Assembly: GCA_031257715.1 (NCBI GenBank)
Contig: JAIROE010000281.1
Location: 1-7,159 of the forward strand
Direction: 5' to 3'
DNA from: Treponema sp.
GTDB lineage: Bacteria; Spirochaetota; Spirochaetia; Treponematales; Breznakiellaceae
Length of the DNA stretch: 7,159 nucleotides
Below are positions 1 to 6,582 of the stretch, piece after piece. A model generated the notes under the pieces. The model ran no database searches, was not told the DNA's origin, and saw nothing but the letters and a program-made list of their open reading frames with translations. Position numbers and translations under genes: made by a program. Position 1 is the stretch's first letter. The number at the start of each line of letters is the position of its first letter.

Positions 1-1339
1 CAAAGGCGCCGGGGGGAAAGGCGCCCGGCAGGGAGGCCGCGCCAAGGAAGGCCGCCGTTTCGGGATCAGGGGCATTGAGGCGTATCAGCACGGCGGCGGC
101 GGCTTCTTCTGCGGCAGAAACGGCGCTTTCCCTGTCCGGGGCGGCGGCAATGACATTGCCGCACTTACCGACGTTGTTTTCCGGGAATTTGACGGCGCTT
201 CCCCTTTCGGCCCGGAGAAAAAGATCCCGTACATTCCGTGTATTCCGCGCCTTTTCGGTATCCAGTATGTCCCGGACCTTTCCGGGGATGGAAATGAAGG
301 CCCGTTCCGCACAGGTCCAGGAGCGCGCCGACCGCAGCCCTTCCGGTTTCCGGCCCAGCGCCGCCAGAATGGCCCCCCGTGTCGGTTCGGCCCCGGAAGC
401 GTAGGGATAGGTCCAGCCGGACATATAACCGCCCGAAAGCCTTGCGGCGATTTCCCCTATCATGGGGCCGGAGGGGGTCAGCTTGATGTCGCCCTTGGCC
501 GCGCCGCAGCAATTTTCACCGGCTATTCCCAGCGCCCGTACGCCGGCGTCGAATGCCGCGAGGAGCATCCGCTGCCGCCCGCTTTCGAGGCGGGTGGGCA
601 TGGTATGGCCCATCTCTATGAAGTACGGGGGAAAAAAGATGTGCCTGTCGGCAAGACCGCAGATGGTGATTTCACCCCGGTAAACAACGGCGTCAACCGA
701 AAATTCCGGCCCTTCCATGAACGATTCCACGATGGCCCTGCCTGACCGTGAGAACCGGAGGGCATCGGCGGCGGCTTCCCGGAGTTCGTCGAAATTGTCC
801 GCACGGCGGCAGCCCCGTCCTCCCATGTTGTCCACCGGTTTTACCACGACGGGATAGGAGAGCCCCCTTTCCGCGGCATCCGCGCCTGTTACCGGCGCAC
901 CGGCGATGTCCTTTTCGGGAACCTTTGTGATGATGATGAAATCGGGCGAGGGGATTCCCGCCTTTTTGAAGCAGGATCTCATGCGCCCCTTGTCCGAGGC
1001 GTTGAGGGCCGCCTCATAGGGGATGCCGGGAAAGCCGAGCCGTTCGGCAACCCACGCGACGGTGGTGGAAAAGTCGGTTCCCGCCGTCATGATCCCGCCC
1101 AGTCTTGTTTTGGGTAAAGCCCCAAACTTTGCCCCGGAATCCGAAAGGAGGGAACGGGCCAGCTTTTCCATCCCTTCCCTGTCTTTAAGATCGACGCACT
1201 CAAAGCGGTCCGCCATGGAGGCGCAGGCGGCGAGGGGATCTCCGTCCGCGGCGACGGTGAAAAGTCCCATCTCCTTTGCCGTCCTGATGGCCGGCCCCTG
1301 CATGATCCCCGCGCCCAAAATCAGTATGCTTTCCCTCAT
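1..1339 (-). CDS. ATP-grasp ligase, C-terminus cut by window edge
   Basis: An open frame starts at ATG 1339 and is still open at base 2, giving 446 visible residues with no stop. The N-terminus (ILILGAGIMQGPA, residues 5-17) looks like the preATP-grasp Rossmann-type domain of the PurK, CarB and amino-acid-ligase group. GGIMTAGTDFS (81-91) and a SDKGRMR segment (115-121) follow. The ATP-grasp fold shows VVVKPVDNMGGRG (164-176) with the ATP-binding Lys167 and a glycine loop, then E205, E209 and E212. Probable metal ligands are D284 and E296 in GEIAARLSGG (295-304), where many relatives have EINPR; the EIAAR form is closer to dipeptide/amino-acid ligases. The family joins a carboxylate to an amine or thiol via an acyl phosphate, so an amino-acyl or amide decoration of a sugar is plausible but inferred. 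The start has a good Shine-Dalgarno (AAGGA, 6-nt spacing) and overlaps the upstream stop by 4 bp. Near the left edge a 9-base direct repeat (2-10 and 17-25) encodes a GAFPPGAF tail. The length suggests little is missing. Confidence 0.85.
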   Translation of the reverse strand, partial: MRESILILGAGIMQGPAIRTAKEMGLFTVAADGDPLAACASMADRFECVDLKDREGMEKLARSLLSDSGAKFGALPKTRLGGIMTAGTDFSTTVAWVAERLGFPGIPYEAALNASDKGRMRSCFKKAGIPSPDFIIITKVPEKDIAGAPVTGADAAERGLSYPVVVKPVDNMGGRGCRRADNFDELREAAADALRFSRSGRAIVESFMEGPEFSVDAVVYRGEITICGLADRHIFFPPYFIEMGHTMPTRLESGRQRMLLAAFDAGVRALGIAGENCCGAAKGDIKLTPSGPMIGEIAARLSGGYMSGWTYPYASGAEPTRGAILAALGRKPEGLRSARSWTCAERAFISIPGKVRDILDTEKARNTRNVRDLFLRAERGSAVKFPENNVGKCGNVIAAAPDRESAVSAAEEAAAAVLIRLNAPDPETAAFLGAASLPGAFPPGAF

Positions 1340-3258
1340 GGTTTATCCTTCGCTGTTTTCCGGGGCCGGCCGGCATTGCCGCCATCCTTTACGGCGTAGA
1401 CCTCGAACGTGTCGCCCAGGCCGAAGGCCCGGCTTGTGAAAAGCAGCGCGGCGTAAAGCGGGCCTTTCCCGCCCGCCGCAAGGCGGCCGGCGAGGGGGAA
1501 ACGTTCGGGATGATGGCCCGAGATCACTATTTTTTTTACGGTAAAACCCGCCATTTTCATGAGTTTTTTGCACGTATGGGGATTCCATACGGTACGATGA
1601 TCGGCGGGACTCGCCTCAAGAAATTTTTCGACGGATTTAAGACCCGAGATGCCGGATACGGAAGGGGTTGAGAAGGCGAGCGTCCCTCCGGTTTTAAGGA
1701 TACGGCGTATTTCTCCCAGCGCCTCCCCCGGATGTTCAAAATGTTCAATCACATACCACAGAGTCACGGCGTCAAAATGCCCGTCCTCAAGGAAAGCCGG
1801 AGGGGGATTTTGGGGGAAAAACCCCTGATGTACGGGAACGCCAAGTTCACGCCGTGCCCAGGCGGCGGCGTCCCCGGCGGGTTCGATGCCCACAGGACTG
1901 AAACCCTCATCTTTCGCGGCGGCAAGGAAGGGGCCGTAGGCGCAGCCTATGTCAAGGATCGCGCCGCGTCCGGGACCGGGGGGAAGCAGCGATTTGATGA
2001 TCGCAAGCCGCCGCCTTGCCTGCAGGAGCAGGCCGGGAAAATCTTCGAGGTACGTTTTCCCGTACTGTTTTTTGTAAAAGCCGAAAAAGTATTCCCTTTC
2101 ATATTCAACAGGCGGCGGGACAAGGCTGTTCATTACGATGACGCCGCAGCGGGAACAGCGCCGGTAAGTCCGCTCCCCGAAACGGACAATACCCGCGTTG
2201 CGGGCAAAATCACCGGCGCAGACCGGGCAGACGCGGAAAATTTCCGGGTTTATGGCCGCCAGAAGATCCGCCAATGTGCGGTTTTGCCGGCCGGTAAGGC
2301 CGTAACGGGCGGCGAGTCTTTCGCACTTCACGCGGAGCATGGAAAAAAAGGCATGGTTTACCGAACGGCTTTTCCCTTTTTCCATACAGAGCAGACCCGG
2401 GAGTTTCCCGCCGCCGCGGATGCCTGCGGAATAAAAGCCCGAGGCGCGGGCCAGTTTCTCATGGTAGGCTCCGGGTGAAACGAGAATCACCGAAAGTCCC
2501 GCCGCCAGCGCCTCAAATGCCGTGATTCCAAAATGGGTAATGACGAGATCGTATTCAAAGAGGCGCTCCCGGAAACCGGGCGACGGGGCAATGCGGCGGA
2601 TTGGGCCGTCTTTCCCGCTTTCCTCCGGTTCCATTTCGGCCGGGCGGGAAGACACGGCGCTTATGTCGAAAATATCCGCCGTTTGAAGCAGGGCGCGGCA
2701 CACCTCTTCGCCAAGTCCCGCGCCGTCCTCGGCGCCGAAACCGACGAGGATACGGGGGCGGCTTTCCCCGGATTGAAGGGGCTTAACGCCGTCCTTGAAC
2801 AGGCCGGTTCCGGGGGACTTTCTCTTTTCGGGCAGGAACAGTAATGAGGGATCGGCGATATTGGGCCGGGATTTTCCATACAGCCCCGGAAGGAGATCGA
2901 CAAGAAAATCAAATTGATCCCGGAACGGGCCTCCCTCGTCTATGCCGATGACCGGGGCCATGGCGGACCAGAAAAGGTACTCGCGTGGCGGGGTCCTGAA
3001 ACGGTCAAGAACGATAAAATCCCATTGCGGGGATCTTCCCTCTCCGCCGTCCGGAAAGAGGCCGCTTACAAGCCATTCCTCGCTGCATATCCCGGACGGA
3101 AACGCGGCCGATACGATGCCGGAAGGATCTTCGCGGTTTTTTACATACAGGAAGGCATCCCCTCCCCGCTTTCGCAGTTCCCGAACCAGAAAAGCGGCGC
3201 GGAGGAAATGCCCCCCGCCCATCCCCTTTTCACAGGCGGGAACCATGAGCGCCTTCAT
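1336..3258 (-). CDS. PseG/SpsG-like domain fused to zinc-ribbon SAM methyltransferase
   Basis: This is a 640-residue two-part protein. Residues 1 to about 335 resemble PseG/SpsG nucleotide-sugar hydrolases, which have a GT-B-like fold. GMGGGHFLR (12-20) contains His17 in the G-x-GH-x-x-R position where PseG enzymes carry their catalytic histidine. FIVLDRF (81-87) and VIGIDEGG (103-110) follow. YDLVITHFGITAFEALAAG (236-254) matches the nucleotide-binding region of the PseG/GT28 group. Residues 341-375 are a zinc ribbon with C344, C347, C368 and C371. From about 430 there is a class I SAM methyltransferase with motif I ILDIGCAYG (434-442) and FDAVTLWYVIEHFEHP (495-510), the Methyltransf_11/23 style often linked to C-methylation or sugar methylation. 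It probably hydrolyses or handles a UDP-sugar and methylates it or a product; both activities are inferred. The start ATG overlaps the SpsF-like stop by 4 bp, with a weak GGGAA five bases upstream. An A8 run lies at 1530-1537 near the C-terminus. SpsG homology is more certain than the exact reaction. Confidence 0.85.
   Translation of the reverse strand: MKALMVPACEKGMGGGHFLRAAFLVRELRKRGGDAFLYVKNREDPSGIVSAAFPSGICSEEWLVSGLFPDGGEGRSPQWDFIVLDRFRTPPREYLFWSAMAPVIGIDEGGPFRDQFDFLVDLLPGLYGKSRPNIADPSLLFLPEKRKSPGTGLFKDGVKPLQSGESRPRILVGFGAEDGAGLGEEVCRALLQTADIFDISAVSSRPAEMEPEESGKDGPIRRIAPSPGFRERLFEYDLVITHFGITAFEALAAGLSVILVSPGAYHEKLARASGFYSAGIRGGGKLPGLLCMEKGKSRSVNHAFFSMLRVKCERLAARYGLTGRQNRTLADLLAAINPEIFRVCPVCAGDFARNAGIVRFGERTYRRCSRCGVIVMNSLVPPPVEYEREYFFGFYKKQYGKTYLEDFPGLLLQARRRLAIIKSLLPPGPGRGAILDIGCAYGPFLAAAKDEGFSPVGIEPAGDAAAWARRELGVPVHQGFFPQNPPPAFLEDGHFDAVTLWYVIEHFEHPGEALGEIRRILKTGGTLAFSTPSVSGISGLKSVEKFLEASPADHRTVWNPHTCKKLMKMAGFTVKKIVISGHHPERFPLAGRLAAGGKGPLYAALLFTSRAFGLGDTFEVYAVKDGGNAGRPRKTAKDKP
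1345..1350 (-). promoter_or_regulatory. Ribosome binding site of the ATP-grasp gene
   Basis: AAGGAT lies inside the end of the fusion gene. Its AAGGA core is six bases before ATG 1339. This is the best Shine-Dalgarno in the operon, and it fixes the start used here despite the overlap with the upstream stop. Confidence 0.65.
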
Positions 3259-3974
3259 CTAAATTCCCGGACCGTCCGTGTATCCAAACCACCGGGGCCG
3301 TTTCCCGCAAAAAGGGCCCGCGCCGCCGCGATGATCACGGCGCCCTGAAAGCGCCCGTTCTCCGGGAGCGCCTCATGAAGAAGGACGGCACGCTCATAGT
3401 CTTCGCGGGTATCCACGGAGAGCCTTAGTCCCGGTTCCTGCCAGGGCTTGGGGGCAAGGGGCCGGTGCAGGGGAAAGATTTCCCCGTGACTGTACAAATA
3501 GGGACAGACGTGCTCCCGTTCGCCGGGAAGAACCGCGTCCCTTTCGGCCCGGAGCAGGGCGTCCGCGTCTACCGATTCGATCCCCGCCCCGAAGGGAAGA
3601 CCGCTATAGCCCGCATAGACGGCGCCAAGGCTTACGGCTTCGGCGTTGAGGATCGCGGCGGCGTCGGTGAACACAAAGGGATTATCGGCGGTGGCTCGTA
3701 TCACCCGCCGTATGCCAAAACGGCGTATGGCGATGCAGTAACGGGCAAGAACATCCGTTTTGGGCCCCACGGAAAGAACAAAGCCCGCGTCACGGGCCGG
3801 AGGTCCGAAAGCCTCGACACAGTCTGAAGGACAGGCCAAAACATAAAGATCGGCGGATATGTTTTTGAGGGCTTCCATGACCCGCAAGATCATGGGTTTG
3901 CCCCCCAGCGGAAGGAGGGATTTTCCGGGAAGCCGGGTCGAGTCGAGCCTCCCCTGAAGCACGACGGCCGTCAC
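3255..3974 (-). CDS. SpsF-like cytidylyltransferase (CMP-sugar synthetase family)
   Basis: This 239-residue protein is of usual length for the SpsF family, named for Bacillus spore-coat polysaccharide genes and related to KdsB/NeuA CMP-sugar synthetases. The N-terminal nucleotide-binding signature LQGRLDSTRLPGK (6-18) is nearly textbook, followed by GGKPMILRVMEAL. TDVLARY (73-79) and IRATADNPF (92-100) follow. D97 is the expected metal-binding aspartate, but the usual DCP is DNP here. REHVCPYLYS and LRLSVDTREDYERA near the C-terminus fit the family's conserved HV and VDT-x-ED segments. The expected reaction is transfer of CMP from CTP to an acidic sugar in the cytosol, making an activated donor; the sugar is unknown. 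The start is GTG, not ATG. It is supported by AAAGGA with 6-nt spacing and by the 4-bp GTGA overlap with the preceding gene, and it places the LQGR motif directly at the N-terminus. Adjacent spsF-like and spsG-like genes also occur in the Bacillus sps locus. Confidence 0.92.
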   Translation of the reverse strand: MTAVVLQGRLDSTRLPGKSLLPLGGKPMILRVMEALKNISADLYVLACPSDCVEAFGPPARDAGFVLSVGPKTDVLARYCIAIRRFGIRRVIRATADNPFVFTDAAAILNAEAVSLGAVYAGYSGLPFGAGIESVDADALLRAERDAVLPGEREHVCPYLYSHGEIFPLHRPLAPKPWQEPGLRLSVDTREDYERAVLLHEALPENGRFQGAVIIAAARALFAGNGPGGLDTRTVREFR

Positions 3975-4918
3975 AAAGGATCCTTTCCGGGCCGCGCCCC
4001 GTCCCAGTTGTCGACGACGGCACGGGCGTCGCAGGTAAAACGGGAGGCGTTTTCACCGATCCAGCGGCGCACTTCGGAAAATTCACTCCAGGCGGCGGAC
4101 AGATCCTCGCCGGAACGGAAAAAATACCGGGGGAAACGCCGCAGGGGAAGGTGAGCGCAGCCGTTTCTGAATACGGGGGCAAGGTTCTTGAGGTAAAAAC
4201 GGCGGTAGTTTTCTTCCGGGGAATTATCCTCACGGGGAACCTCGCCGTCATAGGAAAGCCGAACCATCTGGGTGGAACTGATCTCCTCGCCCCACAGGCG
4301 CGCGCGGAAGCCGAAGTCGGTAAGCTGCCAGTGGAAATTTTTTATGGCGCCGTCAAAACCGCCAAGGCGTATGAACCGTTCCCTGTCGTAGATCCCCGCG
4401 CCGTCAAAGGGATACAGGCCGTACTGGCCTTCGCGCTGGGGGACGGCAAGGCGGGTGGTGACGGTATTTTTGAAAAGAACGGGCGAGGCCAATGTGGGCA
4501 GCGCCTCGAAACGCGGATTCTGAATGACCGGAAGCGTACAGAGCCGCTTACATACATTTCCTTCCCCTTCACGCCGGGCCGCGGCGTCCTCCGGGGAAAG
4601 GACAAGCCGTTCCGCCATACGTCCGGCATTACCGCCCGCGATGAATTTCATGTTGTTCCAGAGAACGAAAAAGAGCGGGCCGCCAAGTTCCATGACGGCA
4701 AGATTGACAAGTTCCCCCGGAGTCAGATCCTCCGGCGCCAGAATAAAGCGCACAAACGGAAAACGGCTTGAAAGTTCCTCCACGTCGTAGCGTTCGCGGG
4801 AACTTTCCATGGAAATGATGTAATCAAATCCTGTCTTTTCCAGTTCCTGAAAAAGCGCCCGGCGGGGATAACGGCCGCCGTGATTAAGCAGAACCGCCTG
4901 GAGGCCGGTGGTTCCCAT
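3971..4918 (-). CDS. GT2-like glycosyltransferase-type protein with altered DxD region
   Basis: With ATG at 4918 the product is 315 residues. I do not recognise a named family. AVLLNHGGRYPRRALFQEL (8-26) resembles the start of a GT-A domain. LGGPLFFVLWNNMKF (78-92) lies where GT2 enzymes carry the metal-binding DxD, here W87-N88-N89. PFDGAGIYDRERFIRLGGFD (170-189) followed by LTDFGFRARLWG (199-210) closely follows the GT2 pattern of GGFDE then ED-x-x-LRL-x-x-G, with T-D in place of E-D. It is therefore probably a divergent glycosyltransferase, or a non-catalytic relative; the missing DxD makes activity uncertain. No signal peptide or membrane segment is evident, so a cytosolic place is likely. 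AGGG sits five bases before ATG 4918. An in-frame ATG at 4987 would add 23 residues and overlap the upstream gene by 26 bp. A still longer frame to 5116 is unlikely because it would overlap by 155 bp. The stop overlaps the next gene's GTG. Confidence 0.8.
   Translation of the reverse strand: MGTTGLQAVLLNHGGRYPRRALFQELEKTGFDYIISMESSRERYDVEELSSRFPFVRFILAPEDLTPGELVNLAVMELGGPLFFVLWNNMKFIAGGNAGRMAERLVLSPEDAAARREGEGNVCKRLCTLPVIQNPRFEALPTLASPVLFKNTVTTRLAVPQREGQYGLYPFDGAGIYDRERFIRLGGFDGAIKNFHWQLTDFGFRARLWGEEISSTQMVRLSYDGEVPREDNSPEENYRRFYLKNLAPVFRNGCAHLPLRRFPRYFFRSGEDLSAAWSEFSEVRRWIGENASRFTCDARAVVDNWDGARPGKDPL
3975..3988 (-). promoter_or_regulatory. Ribosome binding site of the SpsF-like gene inside a 12-bp palindrome
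   Basis: GGAAAGGA (3981-3988) ends six bases before the GTG start and supports that start over any other. The 12 bases from 3975 to 3986 (AAAGGATCCTTT) form a perfect palindrome covering the Shine-Dalgarno and spacer. The palindrome may be fortuitous, since it encodes the K-D-P-L end of the preceding protein. Confidence 0.6.
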
Positions 4919-4961
4919 CTTTTCCCTGCCCCCTACCGCGGTATAGGAAGGAAGGGCCGTG

Positions 4962-6545
4962 TTAAAAATTGTAGGTGTAGTATTCATCACACCCCGCACA
5001 GAGAGCGGAATATGAACATGCGCACTGTTCTTCGTACAACCGCATGCCTCTGGACCAGATCGTTTCAAGGGATTCGGCAAAGACATTGCCGTATGAATGC
5101 TCCCCGCCTGAAACACCCTCCGCTCCGCCGGAAACGGAATATTCCCGGCAGACCGGGACCGTACCGTCCAGAAGGACGGACATGTCCCGCATGATGTGCC
5201 AGCACGGCTGGCGTTCTACCGGCGACAGATCCGAAGCCTGCCGTTTGGGAAGAGTTCCGCAGAAATCATCATATTTCTGGATAATGATATTGGACGCGCC
5301 CCGGGGGGCCGTTTCCTTCCAGAACCGGTAAAATTTTTCCATGTCGTCTTCCGCTCCCGCCATGCGCACCGCCTGGACATAGGCGTCTTTGGGAAAAAGT
5401 GAAAGAAGCTTCCCGGCACATTCCGCCGCTTCGGGAAAACCGGAGCCCCGTATGTCCCGGTAGCGTTCCGCACCGGCGCTGTCAAGGGAAACGATCCAGG
5501 AGAGCGGTGGAAGGGGGCTTGTACGGGGCGCGCCGCCCTTTTCACGGGAAAGACGGGCGCATTCTTCAAGCTCACCGGCCTTCCAGCCTATGCCGGATGT
5601 TTCTATGACAAGGGCAAGTTCCGGCCGGGAGAGAACCATGGAGATGAGTTCCATCTTTTCGGGATGAAGGGAAAGTTCGCCCCAGAGGGAAAGATCTATC
5701 ACGGCGTCGCCTGAAAACGCGGCGATTTTATCAAGGAGCAGGGCAAAACGGCCGCTTTCCATGAAGCCTTCTTTCGGAAGGCCGGAACGGGGATACGGAC
5801 AGTATTCGCACGACTGCGGACAGGAGCCCGAAACCTGAATCGCGTAAAAATTGGGAAGGGTTCGCAGGAAGGCTGGATTTTTTGCCATAAGGGATTCGGC
5901 GTCCCGCGCCGGGGGAATGCCGCCCCCGGCGGCTTCCGCAAAACCGGCAAGCAGCATGAGGTTCCGTTTTGAATCGGCGGAAAGGAAGAGACGGTGGGAT
6001 CTGAGATCGACGGATGAAATTTCGGCTTCTATGTCAAAAGCGTTGATATCCTTTTGCAGCACCGAAAAGAGGGTGTTCCTGGCCGGCGCCTCGCCGCCTT
6101 CCTCATCGCCGATGATCCTGTACAGTATTCCCGAAGTCCCCGGAGCGAGGATCTCGGGGGCAAAACCGTAGGGCCACCCGTCGGCATAGGAGTATTCGGC
6201 GGCATAGCGGATATGCCGGTCCGCGACGGCTCCGGCCAGATCAGGATCGAGGAAGGGACAGTCGGCCCAGGCAAAATAGACAAGATCATGGCCTGCTTCA
6301 CGCATCGATACGGCCTCAAGGAGGCTTTTTTTTGTCCAGGCCGGGGCCGTGACCAACTCAAAATCAGGGGCGCCTGTCACGGATGAAGGTGAAAACCCTT
6401 CGCCCGCCAGCAAAACGGTTTTCGACACTCCGGGAAAGCGGCCGGCGCGCTCAAGCGCGAGGGAGAGGGCATTTTTCCCGCCGAAAACCGGTTCAAAAGC
6501 CTGGGAACAAAGCGATCCGCCGTACAAAAACGAGATGGCGTTCAT
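4962..6545 (-). CDS. Radical SAM/SPASM protein with nucleotidyltransferase-like N-terminus (spiro-SPASM type)
   Basis: This 527-residue protein has three visible parts. Residues 1 to about 200 resemble a GT-A/CMP-sugar synthetase fold: FGGKNALSLALERA (21-34), then FAWADCPFLDPDLA (91-104), which matches the metal-binding DCPLxDP segment of SpsF-type cytidylyltransferases. The usual LQARxxSxRLPGK signature is absent. The radical SAM core has C242, C246 and C249 (CPQSCEYC, CX3CX2C) for the 4Fe-4S cluster that cleaves SAM, with LSLWGELSLHP (286-296) as the Gly-Glu SAM-contact region. The SPASM auxiliary-cluster region holds C448, C466, C508, C510, C516 and C519. The layout recalls an NCBI family called spiro-SPASM that I remember as spirochete-restricted. 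The reaction is unknown; sugar or peptide modification during glycan assembly is an inference from the neighbours. ATG 6545 is preferred, with GAAAGG lying only one base upstream. A TTG at 6554 would add three residues. An A8 run lies at 6326-6333. This is the first gene of the operon. Confidence 0.9.
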   Translation of the reverse strand: MNAISFLYGGSLCSQAFEPVFGGKNALSLALERAGRFPGVSKTVLLAGEGFSPSSVTGAPDFELVTAPAWTKKSLLEAVSMREAGHDLVYFAWADCPFLDPDLAGAVADRHIRYAAEYSYADGWPYGFAPEILAPGTSGILYRIIGDEEGGEAPARNTLFSVLQKDINAFDIEAEISSVDLRSHRLFLSADSKRNLMLLAGFAEAAGGGIPPARDAESLMAKNPAFLRTLPNFYAIQVSGSCPQSCEYCPYPRSGLPKEGFMESGRFALLLDKIAAFSGDAVIDLSLWGELSLHPEKMELISMVLSRPELALVIETSGIGWKAGELEECARLSREKGGAPRTSPLPPLSWIVSLDSAGAERYRDIRGSGFPEAAECAGKLLSLFPKDAYVQAVRMAGAEDDMEKFYRFWKETAPRGASNIIIQKYDDFCGTLPKRQASDLSPVERQPCWHIMRDMSVLLDGTVPVCREYSVSGGAEGVSGGEHSYGNVFAESLETIWSRGMRLYEEQCACSYSALCAGCDEYYTYNF

Positions 6546-6548
6546 ACC

Positions 6549-6577
6549 TTTCAAGTATCGGCATGAATTGGTATACT
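6549..6577 (+). promoter_or_regulatory. Predicted sigma70-type promoter for xseA
   Basis: TATACT at 6572-6577 matches five of six consensus -10 bases. With a 17-base spacer the -35 position holds TTTCAA (6549-6554), a weak match. The expected start site, seven bases past the -10, is base 6584, the A of the xseA ATG, so the transcript would be leaderless. It lies within the short divergent intergenic region. Predicted from sequence only. Confidence 0.5.
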
Positions 6578-6582
6578 TTAAG
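6554..6582 (-). promoter_or_regulatory. Predicted promoter for the minus-strand glycan operon
   Basis: On the minus strand GATACT (6554-6559) could be a -10 and CTTAAA (6577-6582) a weak -35, with a 17-base spacer. The start would be about 6547, leaving only a two-base leader before ATG 6545. An alternative -10 is TATACC (6570-6575), which shares the palindromic GTATAC with the xseA -10. It would give an 18-base leader containing GAAAGG. The region must hold some operon promoter because xseA begins immediately beyond it, but which boxes are used is uncertain. Confidence 0.35.

Noticed and set aside
165..512. Minus-strand 115-codon frame
   Set aside because: It is a different frame inside the ATP-grasp gene, whose own frame holds the conserved GEIAARLSGG region here.
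1786..1850. G-run and C-run near 1801-1845 as a terminator
   Set aside because: It lies within the methyltransferase coding frame, has a short stem and no following T-run in the direction of transcription.
1732..2478. Long plus-strand open frame of 248 codons
   Set aside because: It lies wholly antisense to the zinc-ribbon/methyltransferase coding region, has no recognisable motif, and is the expected by-product of GC-rich third positions.
3255..3974. Literal spore-coat role for the SpsF-like gene
   Set aside because: The name comes from Bacillus. Nothing else here suggests a sporulating organism, so only the cytidylyltransferase family is claimed.
4151..4771. Plus-strand open frame of 206 codons
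   Set aside because: It is antisense to the GT2-like gene, lacks a family motif and a convincing ribosome site; the opposite strand carries clear GT2-like patterns.
3971..5116. 381-codon version of the GT2-like gene
   Set aside because: It would overlap the SPASM-encoding end of the upstream gene by 155 bp, and the added residues have no family pattern.
6552..6554. TTG start for the radical SAM/SPASM gene
   Set aside because: It adds only three residues, has no Shine-Dalgarno, and ATG 6545 follows GAAAGG closely. It remains possible if the short spacing prevents use of the ATG.
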